Shown in pieces: positions 51,201-56,822 of a stretch of 64,000 nt of DNA. Each line of letters starts with the position of its first letter. Positions within the stretch are counted from its first letter, which is position 1. The translations under genes and the position numbers were made by a program. Below the pieces are notes generated by a model that was not told the DNA's origin, did no database searches, and saw nothing but the letters and a program-made list of their open reading frames with translations. This stretch comes from Saturnia japonica (taxonomy: Eukaryota; Arthropoda; Insecta; Lepidoptera; Saturniidae). The DNA lies in NCBI GenBank assembly GCA_033032175.1, contig CM065311.1:9355190-9419189 (forward strand), written 5' to 3'.

Positions 51201-54200
51201 TCAATATTTCAAAAACAGCTTCTGCTCTGCAATATATAAAGGTATATGTATGTATTTATGTAAACTAATAACTGCCTACGACTATGTTCAAGGTAATCTG
51301 TACTTTTAATAAGACAGTAATGAGTCAAAATCTGTACTTTAAAGATACATAGGAAAAATACTATGGTTTAGAATCATAGACAGAAAACCTTTCGAGAGTT
51401 TTTGAAATTATTGTCTGTCTATCTATTAGTTTGTATGCAAATCACGCAGAAACTACTGGACCGAATTTGATGAAATTTTTATGATTGTAGTTTATAGAAT
51501 AGAGATACATTTTTAAACAAATGGACATTTGTATGGTCTTTAAATCGCGTTTAAGTACATATAAAAAAGGAATGTATGTATATGGAATTCTGTAATATAT
51601 TTAAAATATTGAATGAAATAAAGTCAAATGACACGAAATAAAATAAAATTATTGTATCTTCATGTAATTTAAATAATACATGTAAATATGTGTAGTTTCC
51701 AGGAGTATTCATAGATGGCACATTACGAAGAAGAAAGTTGATATTAATAATATTATACAATTACGAAATAATTTTTATAATAGGCCTATCCCGCATCAAA
51801 ATTATCAGCAAACATATGCATATTTTCTGTAAGTATGTGTATTAATAATTTAAGGATGAGCTTTATTCATTTTGCAGATTTTAATGTTGTTTTTTGCAAA
51901 CTATATAATAATATCTCTGTTAATTATTATTTTTAGTTTGGTCTATTTAGATCTAAATTTCTAAGACAGATGTCATTGATTGGGGTTTTTTGCGCTATCG
52001 AGATTTTAATGAAATTAACTTTTTTTATATGAGGGCACAATTTCACACACGGACATTTAATTCCACACTAAGCAAAGCTTGTAATATGGTAACTAAACAG
52101 CTGATATACATACAAATATAGATACAGAGGTGTTCGTATAATTAGAAACACTACCAAGGTTCCTTGACATTATGTAAGACACTTCACTGCAATCGTTTTT
52201 ATTTTGAAATTAATCAATAAATAGGACACCAATATGTTCAACGATTTATCATTTATTAGAAAAACAATATAAATCCATTACACAAGTGCAGTTTCAATAT
52301 TACATTACGGACAAACATTTAAATCAGGTTTAACGTATGAACAATAATGGTCAACTAATTAGAAACAACAACAAAAAAGTATAAAAAACAATATTTTTTA
52401 AGTATTAGTAATTAGTATGTTAATTACGAAATATCTACTATCCACAGCCTACAATAGTAATAATTAATATTCAGTGGCATATCCCTTATTTTCAATAACA
52501 GCGCTGCAATGACGTGCAATTGATTCAATCAATTTCATACATTTTTCTAGGGGCATTGAATTCTATGCTTCAACAAATGCTTCATATAGTTCGTTTTGAC
52601 TGGTTTACGTTTGTTCGAGACTTTCTTTTTAACAATATACCAGAGATTTTCTATCGGGTTTAAATCCGGACTATTTGCTGGCCAGTTTAAAACGGATATA
52701 CGCTGTTCGCTAAGGAAACATTTGACGCTATTGGCCGTGTGTTTAGGGTCATTGTCATGCTGAAAGATTCAGGTTACAGGTAAATGATCGTCCGAGTAGG
52801 GAATCATGTGTGCTCTAAGATATTTTTGTATTGCCATTGATCCATTGTACCTTCAATCATCCAAAGGGGTCCAACTCCACATCCGGAAAAACACCCCCAA
52901 ACTTTAATGTTACCGCCACCGTGCTTGACTATACTCCTTGTGTATTTATAATTAAAAGCATTGTTTACAGGACATCTTACATAGCGCTTTACATCGGAAT
53001 TTACCATAATTGTTTTTGTTTCATTTGAAAATAACACTTTTTTCCATTCTCGTACTGTCCAATTAACATATTTTTTAGCGAATAATAATCGCTTCTCTCG
53101 GTGTTGCTTGGTAAGAAGCGGTACCTTTCGAGAGATTCTTCCAAACAATTTAGCTTCCACAAATTTTCAGCGTATCAGTCTTGACGAGATGTTTTCAGGT
53201 CATCAGGGGAAAATCTTCATTTTTAATCTGGTTGGAGCCTTTACTTGAGATCTTTTTTAGCAACACGAATGATTCGCGAATCTTCTCTGGGAGAGGTTTT
53301 TCTTGGCCGAGCCTTTCTAAGAACATTTTCAACAGTTCCATGTGTTTTATAATGATCAATTGCATTAAAAACTTTCTTAACAGAAACAATTTGAAATGCT
53401 CAGCCATTCTTCTGTAAGCCCATTTATGATCTATATGTAAATTAACAATTATTTGCCTGGATGGCTGCTTTTTAAAAAAATTCTAATTAGGCTTCCAAGC
53501 GGCCAGTAACAGAAAATAAACTCATACATGCGTAAGACTCATTTTGTAATTAAAAATAAGATATGTTTTATATTTTATGCATTTAATGAGATTTTTATTT
53601 GAGTGGCTATATTATTACATGATTATTAATTATTGAATGTGTATATTTTTTACAAACATTTGTATGTTGAAGTTATACTTTCTTTATCATAAGGAGTGTT
53701 TCTAAAATTATATGACCACCACTGTATTTAACACCCAGACACACAACTGACATTTATGCTCATCACACAAAAGTCCGTCATGGCGGGGATCGAACCCGCA
53801 ACCTCTCGGCTCAATAGTAGCATTTACTACCACTGCACATATATTCTATAATGCATCATTAATCATTATTCATTGAAAATTAACAGATAATAAGAATAGA
53901 ATTATTAAATAAATTTAGCTTTTCTTAAAGGATTACTGGTCAAATACTGTCATGTGGGACTGAGACTGAGGTGAGGTTTTTTTGATAGTTACTGTTTTTC
54001 ATACATGAAATATACCACGCTGACAAAGTTGCAAGCATAGCTAGTTACAATATAAAATTTATCCTACTTAATAATATAAATGTGTAAGTTTGTGTATTTG
54101 TTACTCAGTCATGTAAAAACAACTGTACAGATTTTAATGAAATTTAGCACATATATAGTAAAGTTAATAACCTGAATTATAATAACATATTGGATACTTT

Positions 54201-56822
54201 TTCCTGGCAAATGACAAATTTTTTCTTTTTTAAGAAGCTAGTATTAAATAACTCTAGACTTTTTTATAAAAACAATTATTGTTCATAGAGATAGTACTGA
54301 AAAAAATGTATTAATCAAGTTATAATCACATACCTTTCTTTTGACATAATAGAGACATCATGTAACAGTAAATAAGATTTCAATATTCCATTATTAAACC
54401 ATTTAGGTAATTTTGGTGGAGCAACATTTTGTAGTTGTGCATACTGCTGGTTTAAAATATTAAATGTATCAATAACATTCTCTTCATGTGCAGCACCCAC
54501 TATTATGCAAGATATGAAATGTTTTGTAAACTCATGGTCTGAAGGAAATTGTACTTCCAAGTATTTTTCTCGCCATGCATCAAACCAGTGAGTTGTTTGA
54601 GGTACATCAAATATCCGCCCTTCTGTGATAAATTATAAAGTTTGCAACAATTATTTATAAATCACAAATAGCAATCAATCCATCTGTAAGATACCTATGT
54701 TATTTCTTATTTGGTTTATTTGTTTGTTTCATTTGGTAGAAAATGAAATAAAAATAAAGTAAGTAGTTTAATGAATGTTAGGATTACCTAACCTTATATT
54801 TGGGAGGATCTTATAAAAAGTAGACCATTTAGTCTTTTACATAATCAACAAAAATTTCACCATCCACCAACATGCAGTGGGCCATAAAGGGGACATTTGG
54901 TTCACAATCCTTCCAGGATGACAAGATCTTTACCCTACCTTGAAGATTTGTGACATGGGCTAAGATAATAAGTAAGAAGAAAATTAATTTAGTAGGTATA
55001 AGGTTAGTGAAAGTAATAATCTCACCTAAGTCAACAGGCACAGTTTTATCACTGTAGTTGTGTAAAACAGCATTGTTTAACAACCTTCTTGCTTCAGTAG
55101 GTGGTAAAGGTTTCCAATTTATATCTCTGATAATTAGTTTCCAGTTTTTCACAGTACAAACACTACCCCCTGGTTCACGAAATTGTCCTAAAATCATAAT
55201 TTCAATTATTGAAACCTTTGAACTTGCATTGACATCAATTTACTGAATATCAGTTTCTATTATATTATATACTATAATACAGGACATTTATTAGCTGACA
55301 TTTTATTCATTTATTTACATTAAGCAGAATAATTCAATTTTAAAACCCTTATGATATGTGAACTTTTACATCAAACATTGAGAGGTAAAATTCATTTATT
55401 CATTATTTTTTTAAAGATGAGTTAAACAAACATCGCATTATTTATTTAAACCACATTGCAATGATAGAAGTATATACAATGCTGTAGGTACCTTCTCTAA
55501 GCCTAAACTGAATAAAGTTTGCATAATTTTGATATATGTTAAACCTTGATTCCAAGTATTAAATTTTCAGGGTCTAATCACAGAAGTATATCTAAACAAA
55601 TTTTTATATAATTTTAGTACATAATATGAGCAACATATTATACTGAGGATGTTGAGAGTACATATGTACCTAACTGAACAGTCAGAACACAATGCAGACA
55701 TTATTAAAGCACTTGTTTGAATAAACATAAGGAATTATGCATGTTTTCAGGAAGATAATACAAAAATATAACAATGGACAATTAGTAAATTTCAAATTTT
55801 GATTAGTGAATTTAAAATAAAATATGATTAATTATGGTTCTTGTTAATATATATATATATATATATAAAACTGTTTTAGATTATATGGGTGCCTAAAAAT
55901 ATACAGTGTAAACTCTTTATAACGTTATCCTTTATAACGATAAACTCCCTATAATGTTGAAGTGAGCCCAACTTGGTTGGTTTGCGTTAAAACCCACATA
56001 TTGAAACACTCTTTATAGCGATACGCCATTCTCTATTATGAAGAAATGTGTTCATATTTTTAGTCAATAAATATTTATTATCGGTATTATTGTTTATGTT
56101 ATGTTATCAGGTAACAAAAGACTTTGAAGCTCCTAAACATCCTGAGGTCAGTCTAGCTTTTGTTATCCTTAATTGCCTTGAACACGTGCAGTAGAAGCAC
56201 GTCAGAAGTGATGGTCTTCGACCAAGCATACTGGGTACCTATCATGTTATCAGTCATAAACCTACTTTGAAACTGTTAACATAACCAGTAAACGGAAAGC
56301 GATTAGTGTTGGATTAGATATGAATAGAATACATAAAATAATACAAAACAAGTACTGGCATAGCAAAAAACGTCAGACAAAGTTATCAGACTATATGTAT
56401 AAACAATAATTTATAAGCATTTATTATCTAAGACATACATATTAAAAATTCTTGTTAATTTGGTTGTTTTTTTGTTCACTCCATATAACGATAACTCTCA
56501 ATAACGACAAAAAATGCTCAGTACCTTGAGTTTCGTTATAAAGAGTTTACACTGTAGTTGTAAAAGATATTTTTGATTTTCAATATTTGCCTGAATTTAA
56601 CTAGTAGCCGTGTATAAGTATAGTAACTAAAAAACCAAGATTACCATCTGTTTCCAATACTGTAAAAGGTTGTAAGAGTTCTGGAAAGGATAAATTATTT
56701 TTGGATACCACATTTTCCACTTTTTGACTACACAAAACTGCAGTAATAGGCGAAAACGAGCTCTGAATGAATTCTTGAGCAGTTTTACCAAATCTACTCA
56801 TTTCAACTTGTGTATGACTCAT
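14984..56822 (-). CDS. TRAPPC8: TRAPPC8 (Trs85), TRAPPIII complex subunit, 18 exons
   Basis: Spliced gene for TRAPPC8, the subunit that defines the TRAPPIII tethering complex, which activates Rab1 at Golgi and autophagosome membranes. Exons, 5' to 3': 56822-56645, 55187-55026, 54622-54334, 51226-51082, 41460-41388, 39136-39042, 38617-38429, 37157-37057, 36221-35973, 34757-34475, 33898-33689, 32811-32472, 24487-24202, 23284-23143, 20089-19879, 17109-16892, 16371-15580, 15236-14984. All borders are AG/GT and phases agree except inside exon 17. Product about 1405 residues, close to the human protein (about 1435). Recognisable blocks are the N-terminal [12 protein letters not shown] motif, [16 protein letters not shown], the helical block [15 protein letters not shown] with [20 protein letters not shown], and the C-terminal beta-rich domains ending near APGTYLVG. 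The gene covers about 42 kb because its introns are full of transposons. Exon 17 needs a frameshift to be read through. Confidence 0.93.
15580..16371 (-). CDS. TRAPPC8: TRAPPC8 exon 17, with an apparent frameshift
   Basis: The acceptor is TTCACAG|GAAATC and the donor AGCAG|GTGACT. The first part (16371 to about 15912) reads in one frame through [20 protein letters not shown] and ends at FILRWKA. The rest (about 15915-15580) reads in another frame as [20 protein letters not shown] through [20 protein letters not shown]. Both halves match TRAPPC8 (ILWKAY...QLILEGQHH; LCLVPVTLLLSNCSKADV). Length 792 is 0 mod 3, whereas splicing to exon 18 needs 2 mod 3, which independently supports a missing stretch. 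No normal-sized intron fits between the two frames. Confidence 0.88.
16411..16575 (-). repeat. Minisatellite in TRAPPC8 intron 16
   Basis: Three to four units of about 43 bp, each with ATCGTGGGACTAGCTAAGT and CATGAATGTTT; the outer units are more divergent (GCACATCGTGGCACTAGC). Confidence 0.8.
16849..16867 (-). repeat. Poly-C/poly-G tract next to exon 16 donor
   Basis: Nineteen consecutive C on the plus strand, so G in the TRAPPC8 pre-mRNA, beginning 24 bases after the exon 16 donor site. Length in an assembly is uncertain for homopolymers. Confidence 0.9.
16892..17109 (-). CDS. TRAPPC8: TRAPPC8 exon 16
   Basis: The acceptor is TTGACAG|ATGAGC and the donor CCCACT|GTGAGT; 218 bp makes 73 codons with the leftover base of exon 15. 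It encodes [13 protein letters not shown] and [20 protein letters not shown], matching the PGASVQLPMWLRG...NFLFYYES...YRILRH region. It is GC-rich. Right after the donor lies a long run of G on the transcribed strand. Confidence 0.9.
17110..19878. other. TRAPPC8 intron 15, mostly featureless
   Basis: AT-rich with no recognisable element except a short Jockey 3' remnant at 19447-19491. Confidence 0.5.
19447..19491 (-). repeat. Short Jockey 3' end remnant
   Basis: The minus strand reads CCCAAGCCCGGTGAAGTTGT followed by AAAATGCCG, like the Jockey 3' UTR (AAGCCCGGTAAAGTTGTAAAAGCCG at 14073). Only this core survives. Confidence 0.6.
19879..20089 (-). CDS. TRAPPC8: TRAPPC8 exon 15
   Basis: The acceptor is TTCCAG|ATGACT and the donor TATTCTG|GTAAAT. 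It encodes [20 protein letters not shown] followed by [10 protein letters not shown], matching LLCGEIRKAYVEFVNVSKCPLTGLKVVSKRPEF. Phase 0 to 1. Confidence 0.93.
20090..22120. other. TRAPPC8 intron 14, proximal part
   Basis: No gene. The stretch at 21230-21415, with ATAACATCAGGCGGACCG, resembles a common lepidopteran dispersed repeat in degraded form; the rest is unassigned. Confidence 0.4.
22133..22545 (-). pseudogene. Endonuclease/exonuclease/phosphatase-like fragment, perhaps from a Helentron
   Basis: The minus strand reads [42 protein letters not shown], a frame break near 22360, then [20 protein letters not shown] and [20 protein letters not shown] and SYHEPI resemble the GDFNxN and SDHxP motifs of the EEP nuclease fold. 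Such a domain occurs at the end of Rep/helicase proteins of Helentron-type rolling-circle transposons, but also elsewhere. Only about 130 residues remain and no helicase is nearby. Confidence 0.5.
23143..23284 (-). CDS. TRAPPC8: TRAPPC8 exon 14
   Basis: The acceptor is ATTACAG|ATTAAT and the donor TTACAG|GTTACA. It encodes [20 protein letters not shown] followed by [12 protein letters not shown], matching the segment of TRAPPC8 around ERRLDPIITEEMPLLEV. Phase 2 to 0. Confidence 0.88.
23285..24201. other. TRAPPC8 intron 13, nothing recognised
   Basis: Plain AT-rich intron without an assignable repeat. Confidence 0.4.
24202..24487 (-). CDS. TRAPPC8: TRAPPC8 exon 13
   Basis: The acceptor is TTTCAG|AACCAA and the donor GTATAA|GTATGC. 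It encodes [20 protein letters not shown] and VELLWRF, matching the PITVEVAFRNPLKVLLLLTDLSLLWKF start of the beta-sandwich half of TRAPPC8. It lies about 8 kb from exon 12 because intron 12 is filled with transposons. Confidence 0.94.
24852..26139 (+). mobile_element. Mariner element 1 (DD34D), near full length
   Basis: A 1288-bp element with TA at both ends (24850-24851, 26140-26141). The imperfect inverted ends are GGCTGCACTAAAAGTATCGG on the left and GGCGGCACTGAAAATTTCGG on the right read inward. It carries a transposase from 25025 to 26074. It lies in intron 12, antisense to TRAPPC8. Confidence 0.88.
25025..26074 (+). pseudogene. Mariner DD34D transposase, frameshifted
   Basis: Starts [20 protein letters not shown], with [15 protein letters not shown] of the second helix-turn-helix, the first catalytic D in [12 protein letters not shown], the second in [11 protein letters not shown], and the third 34 residues later in SPDLSPNDF. 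Frame changes occur at the A7 run near 25610, near 25650, and near 25902 (one base missing before KNKLRGQRF). Ends GEYFEKQ. The protein would bind the inverted ends and cut and paste the element; this copy should be inactive. Confidence 0.88.
26190..27000 (-). pseudogene. Mariner 2 transposase, C-terminal two thirds
   Basis: Reads [60 protein letters not shown] and [20 protein letters not shown] in shifting frames, to [16 protein letters not shown] and DEK near 26190. The second and third catalytic D are present 34 residues apart; frameshifts lie near 26820 and 26650. Confidence 0.8.
27043..28450 (-). pseudogene. CsRn1-like pol: protease, RT, RNase H, deleted integrase
   Basis: The protease motif FLIDTGSD is near 28425. 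A linker ([17 protein letters not shown]) and RT follow, with [30 protein letters not shown] and [19 protein letters not shown] then jumps to the RNase H connection, so the catalytic YIDD block is absent. RNase H shows [18 protein letters not shown] and PLAYFSRKL. The integrase has been cut off soon after [11 protein letters not shown]. Several frameshifts. Confidence 0.8.
28933..29352 (-). pseudogene. CsRn1-like gag, truncated
   Basis: Starts [16 protein letters not shown]; FWxDRPALWFAxLEAQF-type core is seen as [20 protein letters not shown], followed by [20 protein letters not shown] and [18 protein letters not shown]. It ends early at a stop at 28933; traces continue in other frames to about 28730. 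Gag would form the virus-like particle. Confidence 0.78.
29577..29801 (-). repeat. 5' LTR of the CsRn1-like element
   Basis: About 225 bp from TGTGGCGACTTATC to GATCCTATA, with an AATAAATAC motif inside. The primer binding site TGGTGACCCCGACG begins two bases beyond it (29572 downward). Confidence 0.75.
30061..31543. repeat. Insertion bounded by inverted repeats, in the 5' region of mariner 2
   Basis: CATAGATGTAGTATAATATA at 30069 and its near-copy CATAGATGTAGTATATAATA on the minus strand from about 31538 face each other, each followed by GAT(T/C)GGC. The 1.4 kb between is AT-rich with no coding content. It probably is a nonautonomous element or two copies of a dispersed repeat in opposite orientation. 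Confidence 0.55.
31992..32024 (+). promoter_or_regulatory. Heat-shock-element array, distal
   Basis: GAA occurs at 31992, 32002, 32012 and 32022 in strict 10-bp phase, with degenerate inverted units (CTC, GTC, TAC) midway between. This is the alternating 5-bp-unit layout of binding sites for heat shock factor. Confidence 0.6.
32182..32204 (+). promoter_or_regulatory. Heat-shock-element array, proximal
   Basis: TTC at 32182, 32192 and 32202 alternates with GTA (32187) and GTG (32197) in 5-bp phase, a degenerate nTTCnnGAAn array. It lies 19-41 bp upstream of a TATA box, as in Hsp70 promoters. Confidence 0.6.
32223..32334 (+). promoter_or_regulatory. TATA box, start site and Hsp70-like 5' leader, no ORF
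   Basis: TATATAAG at 32223 is followed about 30 bp later by an initiator-like ACAGTTG (32252). The leader AAAAGCGAAGTGAAAACAAG resembles insect Hsp70 5' UTRs. A splice-donor-like ACTGTAAGTA occurs near 32331. No Hsp70 reading frame follows; TRAPPC8 exon 12 comes next on the other strand. Confidence 0.55.
32472..32811 (-). CDS. TRAPPC8: TRAPPC8 exon 12
   Basis: The acceptor is CTTTCAG|CATAAT and the donor AAGGAG|GTAACT. It encodes a variable stretch, then [20 protein letters not shown], matching the QQWRELEEQVVSVVNKGVIPSNF region. Phase 0 to 1. A heat-shock-type promoter on the opposite strand points at this exon from intron 12. Confidence 0.92.
32812..33688. other. TRAPPC8 intron 11, nothing assigned
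   Basis: A short stretch at 33270-33320 with ACCATCAGGTAAGCACAGTG resembles a degraded dispersed repeat. Nothing else can be supported. Confidence 0.4.
33689..33898 (-). CDS. TRAPPC8: TRAPPC8 exon 11
   Basis: The acceptor is ATTTTAG|GTGTAC and the donor CCTGCG|GTATTA. It encodes [20 protein letters not shown] and [13 protein letters not shown], matching VYKGKGWSLAEDHINFTIGR...QQGAFLREYLYVY. A proline-rich stretch ([10 protein letters not shown]) lies between. It is GC-richer than the surrounding introns. Confidence 0.94.
33899..34474. other. TRAPPC8 intron 10, nothing assigned
   Basis: A GC-richer patch at 34085-34210 may be a repeat fragment but has no recognisable RNA polymerase III boxes. 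Confidence 0.35.
34475..34757 (-). CDS. TRAPPC8: TRAPPC8 exon 10
   Basis: The acceptor is TTTTCAG|AATGGT and the donor TATCAG|GTATGC. It encodes the best-conserved stretch of the gene: [20 protein letters not shown] and [20 protein letters not shown], nearly identical to human TRAPPC8. It is part of the alpha-solenoid that binds the TRAPP core. Phase 2 to 0. Confidence 0.96.
34796..35155 (+). repeat. Helitron-like nonautonomous repeat, start
   Basis: TCTATACTAATATTATAAAG followed by CTGAAGAGTTTGTTTGG is the characteristic 5' start of a repeat family very common in Lepidoptera, usually classed as Helitron. Its right end is not defined. Confidence 0.5.
35424..35447. repeat. CT microsatellite
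   Basis: An almost pure CT run in TRAPPC8 intron 9. Confidence 0.85.
35973..36221 (-). CDS. TRAPPC8: TRAPPC8 exon 9
   Basis: The acceptor is TTTCAG|GTATAC and the donor TTGCAG|GTATTA. It encodes [18 protein letters not shown] and [16 protein letters not shown], matching the APELQIRKMADLCFL...ALEMAAVSAFL helical-repeat region. Phase 2 to 2. Confidence 0.93.
36222..37056. other. TRAPPC8 intron 8, nothing assigned
   Basis: Repeated short words ACTCGA / TCGAGT occur at 36770-36950. No gene or clear element. Confidence 0.35.
37057..37157 (-). CDS. TRAPPC8: TRAPPC8 exon 8
   Basis: The acceptor is TTGTAG|GTTGCT and the donor TTGT|GTAAGT. It encodes [20 protein letters not shown], close to the highly conserved RKGLSRSLFSATKKWF motif of TRAPPC8. 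It ends in phase 2. Confidence 0.93.
37272..38072 (+). mobile_element. Mariner element 3, internally deleted (DD34D)
   Basis: Inverted ends TTAGGTCCTTACAAATGAAA and TTAGGTCCGTACATATGAAA with TA at both sides (37270-37271, 38073-38074); 801 bp. N-terminal traces ([27 protein letters not shown]-like) at 37453-37540 and a C-terminal part at 37679-37951 with [20 protein letters not shown] and, 34 residues after that [12 protein letters not shown]. The region with the first catalytic D is deleted. Confidence 0.82.
38429..38617 (-). CDS. TRAPPC8: TRAPPC8 exon 7
   Basis: The acceptor is TTTACAG|ACTCAT and the donor GAAGTG|GTGAGT; 63 codons. It encodes [20 protein letters not shown] followed by [12 protein letters not shown], matching the DRIRQFIQEFTFRGLLPHIEK region of human TRAPPC8. 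Confidence 0.93.
39042..39136 (-). CDS. TRAPPC8: TRAPPC8 exon 6 (small, variable region)
   Basis: A 95-bp exon with acceptor TATCAG|GTGAAG and donor TTGCAG|GTAAGG. The peptide is acidic and asparagine-rich ([20 protein letters not shown]). Phase 1 to 0 fits exons 5 and 7. It belongs to the variable linker before the conserved middle of the protein. Confidence 0.75.
39211..39242 (+). repeat. Left arm of a 32-bp inverted repeat
   Basis: ATTTAAATATGTTAGTGAGG followed by GGAACTCTGGAA matches the reverse complement of 41131-41162. Confidence 0.6.
39655..40260. mobile_element. 606-bp MITE with TA target duplication
   Basis: The ends AGGGGCCATCCATAAATTAC and AGGAGCCATCCATAAATTAT face each other, flanked by TA at 39653-39654 and 40261-40262. 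No coding content. It interrupts a BEL/Pao integrase. Confidence 0.85.
40263..40930 (-). pseudogene. BEL/Pao pol fragment: integrase
   Basis: From right to left: [60 protein letters not shown] and ACFKVSPKP (zinc-binding domain of BEL integrases), a stop near 40484, then [20 protein letters not shown] and ELFSDK of the catalytic core. The core is cut by the MITE right at the SDN-type motif. Integrase would insert the element's cDNA. Confidence 0.82.
40940..41122 (+). repeat. LTR-like sequence
   Basis: The stretch contains AATAAA near 41069 and ends CCCAGGGGTGTAACA, as expected for the R/U5 end of an LTR on the plus strand. The left border and any partner LTR are not defined, so this is tentative. 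Confidence 0.35.
41131..41162 (-). repeat. Right arm of the 32-bp inverted repeat
   Basis: The reverse complement reads ATTTAAATGCGTCAGTGAGG and GGAACTCTGAAA, matching 39211-39242. Confidence 0.6.
41388..41460 (-). CDS. TRAPPC8: TRAPPC8 exon 5 (small, variable region)
   Basis: A 73-bp exon with acceptor TTTTAG|AGTGAT and donor GTAG|GTTGGT. It is serine/threonine-rich ([14 protein letters not shown]) and falls in the poorly conserved linker of TRAPPC8. The support is the splice sites and phase (0 to 1), not similarity, so it is less sure than its neighbours. Confidence 0.72.
41928..43322 (-). mobile_element. Jockey copy 3, 5'-truncated, with 12-bp target duplication
   Basis: ACAAGTCCCCGG at 41916-41927 and 43323-43334 is a perfect target duplication. 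The 5' end lies within RT ([17 protein letters not shown]). RT shows [45 protein letters not shown], and YADN instead of YADD (about 42845). The C-terminal part at 42475-42190 ([26 protein letters not shown]) runs into a shortened 3' UTR because about 0.3 kb around the ORF2 end is deleted. The A tail is the T run at 41930-41939. Confidence 0.88.
43400..43860 (-). repeat. Solo-LTR-like sequence
   Basis: On the minus strand it starts TGTAACGCCACCAACATTTA and ends CGCACCTCTCTACA, with AATAAATCTGTCTC inside. TG...CA ends and a polyadenylation signal suggest a 461-bp LTR. No matching target duplication was found (ACAAG versus AGATA). Confidence 0.5.
43861..45960. other. TRAPPC8 intron 4, AT-rich part
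   Basis: Three tandem TTAGATTTACC units lie at 43977-44012. The stretch at 45722-45765 with ACGGAACCCTCGGTGCGCGA resembles a very common lepidopteran repeat. No gene recognised. Confidence 0.45.
45971..47971 (+). pseudogene. DDE-type transposase pseudogene of an uncharacterised family (DUF7869/Sola-like)
   Basis: One protein spread over three frames. N-terminal acidic region to 46246, then [20 protein letters not shown] (46262), a cysteine cluster [20 protein letters not shown] (46353), [15 protein letters not shown] (46681), [36 protein letters not shown] (46915), [20 protein letters not shown] (47092), [20 protein letters not shown] (47337) and [20 protein letters not shown] (47451). D in VYDLQA, D in YSDN and E/D in the last block are candidate catalytic residues. 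It ends with a basic RKRRTKDDQ region at 47971. In-frame or shifting breaks lie near 46248, 46330, 46900, 47235 and 47590. Similar proteins are abundant in insect genomes; the family name is my best guess. Confidence 0.65.
47972..48610. other. AT-rich spacer after the transposase
   Basis: Probably includes the unrecognised 3' end of the preceding element. No terminal inverted repeat could be identified. Confidence 0.35.
48611..49911 (-). mobile_element. Rosa-like DD41D mariner-family element, full length
   Basis: Length 1301 bp with TA at 48609-48610 and 49912-49913. The inverted ends are CAAGGTGTCCAGAAAGGGTA and CGAGGTGTCCAGAAAGAGTA. The transposase runs on the minus strand. It lies in TRAPPC8 intron 4 in the gene's own orientation. 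Confidence 0.88.
48718..49795 (-). pseudogene. DD41D transposase, frameshifted
   Basis: Starts near 49790 with [20 protein letters not shown], then [77 protein letters not shown] and [20 protein letters not shown]. The block with the last D reads as [20 protein letters not shown] after small indels. Counting 41 residues between the second and third D in the conceptual alignment gives DD41D, the signature of rosa-type elements. Frame breaks near 49300, 49080 and 48950. Confidence 0.8.
49914..51081. other. TRAPPC8 intron 4, distal part
   Basis: It holds the inverted second copy of the 85-bp dispersed repeat (50845-50936); otherwise nothing assigned. Confidence 0.45.
50845..50936 (-). repeat. 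Dispersed repeat copy 2
   Basis: The reverse complement reads ACTAGCGACCCGCCCCAGCT, AAGTGGTGTATTTTATATTT and AGAGTTTATCG, matching 1311-1395. Confidence 0.65.
51082..51226 (-). CDS. TRAPPC8: TRAPPC8 exon 4
   Basis: The acceptor is TTGCAG|AGCAGA and the donor TCATAT|GTAAGT. It encodes [20 protein letters not shown] and [14 protein letters not shown], matching the YGTQGCYLLKINS...DPWSQYL block of the human protein. It ends in phase 0. Confidence 0.9.
51430..51510 (+). repeat. Fragment of a Helitron-like dispersed repeat
   Basis: ACGCAGAAACTACTGGACCG followed by AATTTGATGAAATTT is the internal signature of a repeat very common in Lepidoptera; a related copy starts at 54059. Confidence 0.5.
52125..53724 (-). 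mobile_element. Tc1-like element (DD34E), 1600 bp
   Basis: TA duplications at 52123-52124 and 53725-53726. The inverted ends are CAGAGGTGTTCGTATAATTA and CAGTGGTGGTCATATAATTT; both continue to TAGAAACACT. It sits inside SINE copy B, so it is younger than that SINE. Confidence 0.88.
52470..53410 (-). pseudogene. Tc1 transposase, frameshifted
   Basis: It reads right to left: [20 protein letters not shown] and KKDLK-like helix-turn-helix region, [20 protein letters not shown] (53160), [40 protein letters not shown], and then in another frame [20 protein letters not shown] and, 34 residues after its [13 protein letters not shown]. The first acidic residue reads as SNET rather than SDET. Frame breaks near 53270, 53165 and 52780. 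Confidence 0.82.
54012..54160 (+). repeat. Two adjoining Helitron-like repeat ends
   Basis: CACGCTGACAAAGTTGCAAG with CATAGCTAGT resembles the 3' end of the family, and ATCCTACTTAATAATATAAA with ACTGTACAGATTTTAATGAA resembles its 5' part, placed directly after. Both are diverged. Confidence 0.5.
54334..54622 (-). CDS. TRAPPC8: TRAPPC8 exon 3
   Basis: The acceptor is ATCACAG|AAGGG and the donor GAAAG|GTATGT. It encodes about 96 residues, including [20 protein letters not shown] and [20 protein letters not shown], which match the conserved DHEF...KWF...YYVLLHDVS block of TRAPPC8. Confidence 0.93.
55026..55187 (-). CDS. TRAPPC8: TRAPPC8 exon 2
   Basis: The acceptor is TTTTAG|GACAAT and the donor TTAG|GTGAGA. 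About 54 residues include [20 protein letters not shown], matching the part of TRAPPC8 just after the N-terminal motif. Starts and ends in phase 1, consistent with exons 1 and 3. Confidence 0.9.
55846..55867. repeat. TA microsatellite
   Basis: About ten TA units in TRAPPC8 intron 1. Confidence 0.85.
55904..56554. mobile_element. Pogo/Tigger-like MITE, 651 bp
   Basis: The ends CAGTGTAAACTCTTTATAAC are perfect inverted copies at left and right, flanked by TA (55902-55903, 56555-56556). CAGT...AACTC..TATAACG is typical of pogo-type elements. Subterminal copies of TATAACGATAACTC occur inside. No coding region remains. Confidence 0.82.
56645..56822 (-). CDS. TRAPPC8: TRAPPC8 exon 1 (start codon)
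   Basis: The ATG is at 56822-56820, and residues 1-59 include [17 protein letters not shown] and [12 protein letters not shown], the conserved TRAPPC8 N-terminus. The donor is GATG|GTAATC; the exon ends in phase 1. I saw no clear TATA box upstream, and a hAT-type element begins 160 bp further up at 57984-56910. Confidence 0.9.

Larger units (their letters stand above)
52029..53837 (-). repeat. tRNA-derived SINE copy B, interrupted by a Tc1 element
   Basis: 52029-52122 matches the 3' part of SINE copy A (CACAATTTCACACACGGACA, GTAATATGGTAACTAAACAG). 53727-53837 matches its 5' part (AACACCCAGACACACAACTG, GGCGGGGATCGAACCCGC). The two halves join exactly across the Tc1 element. Confidence 0.85.
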
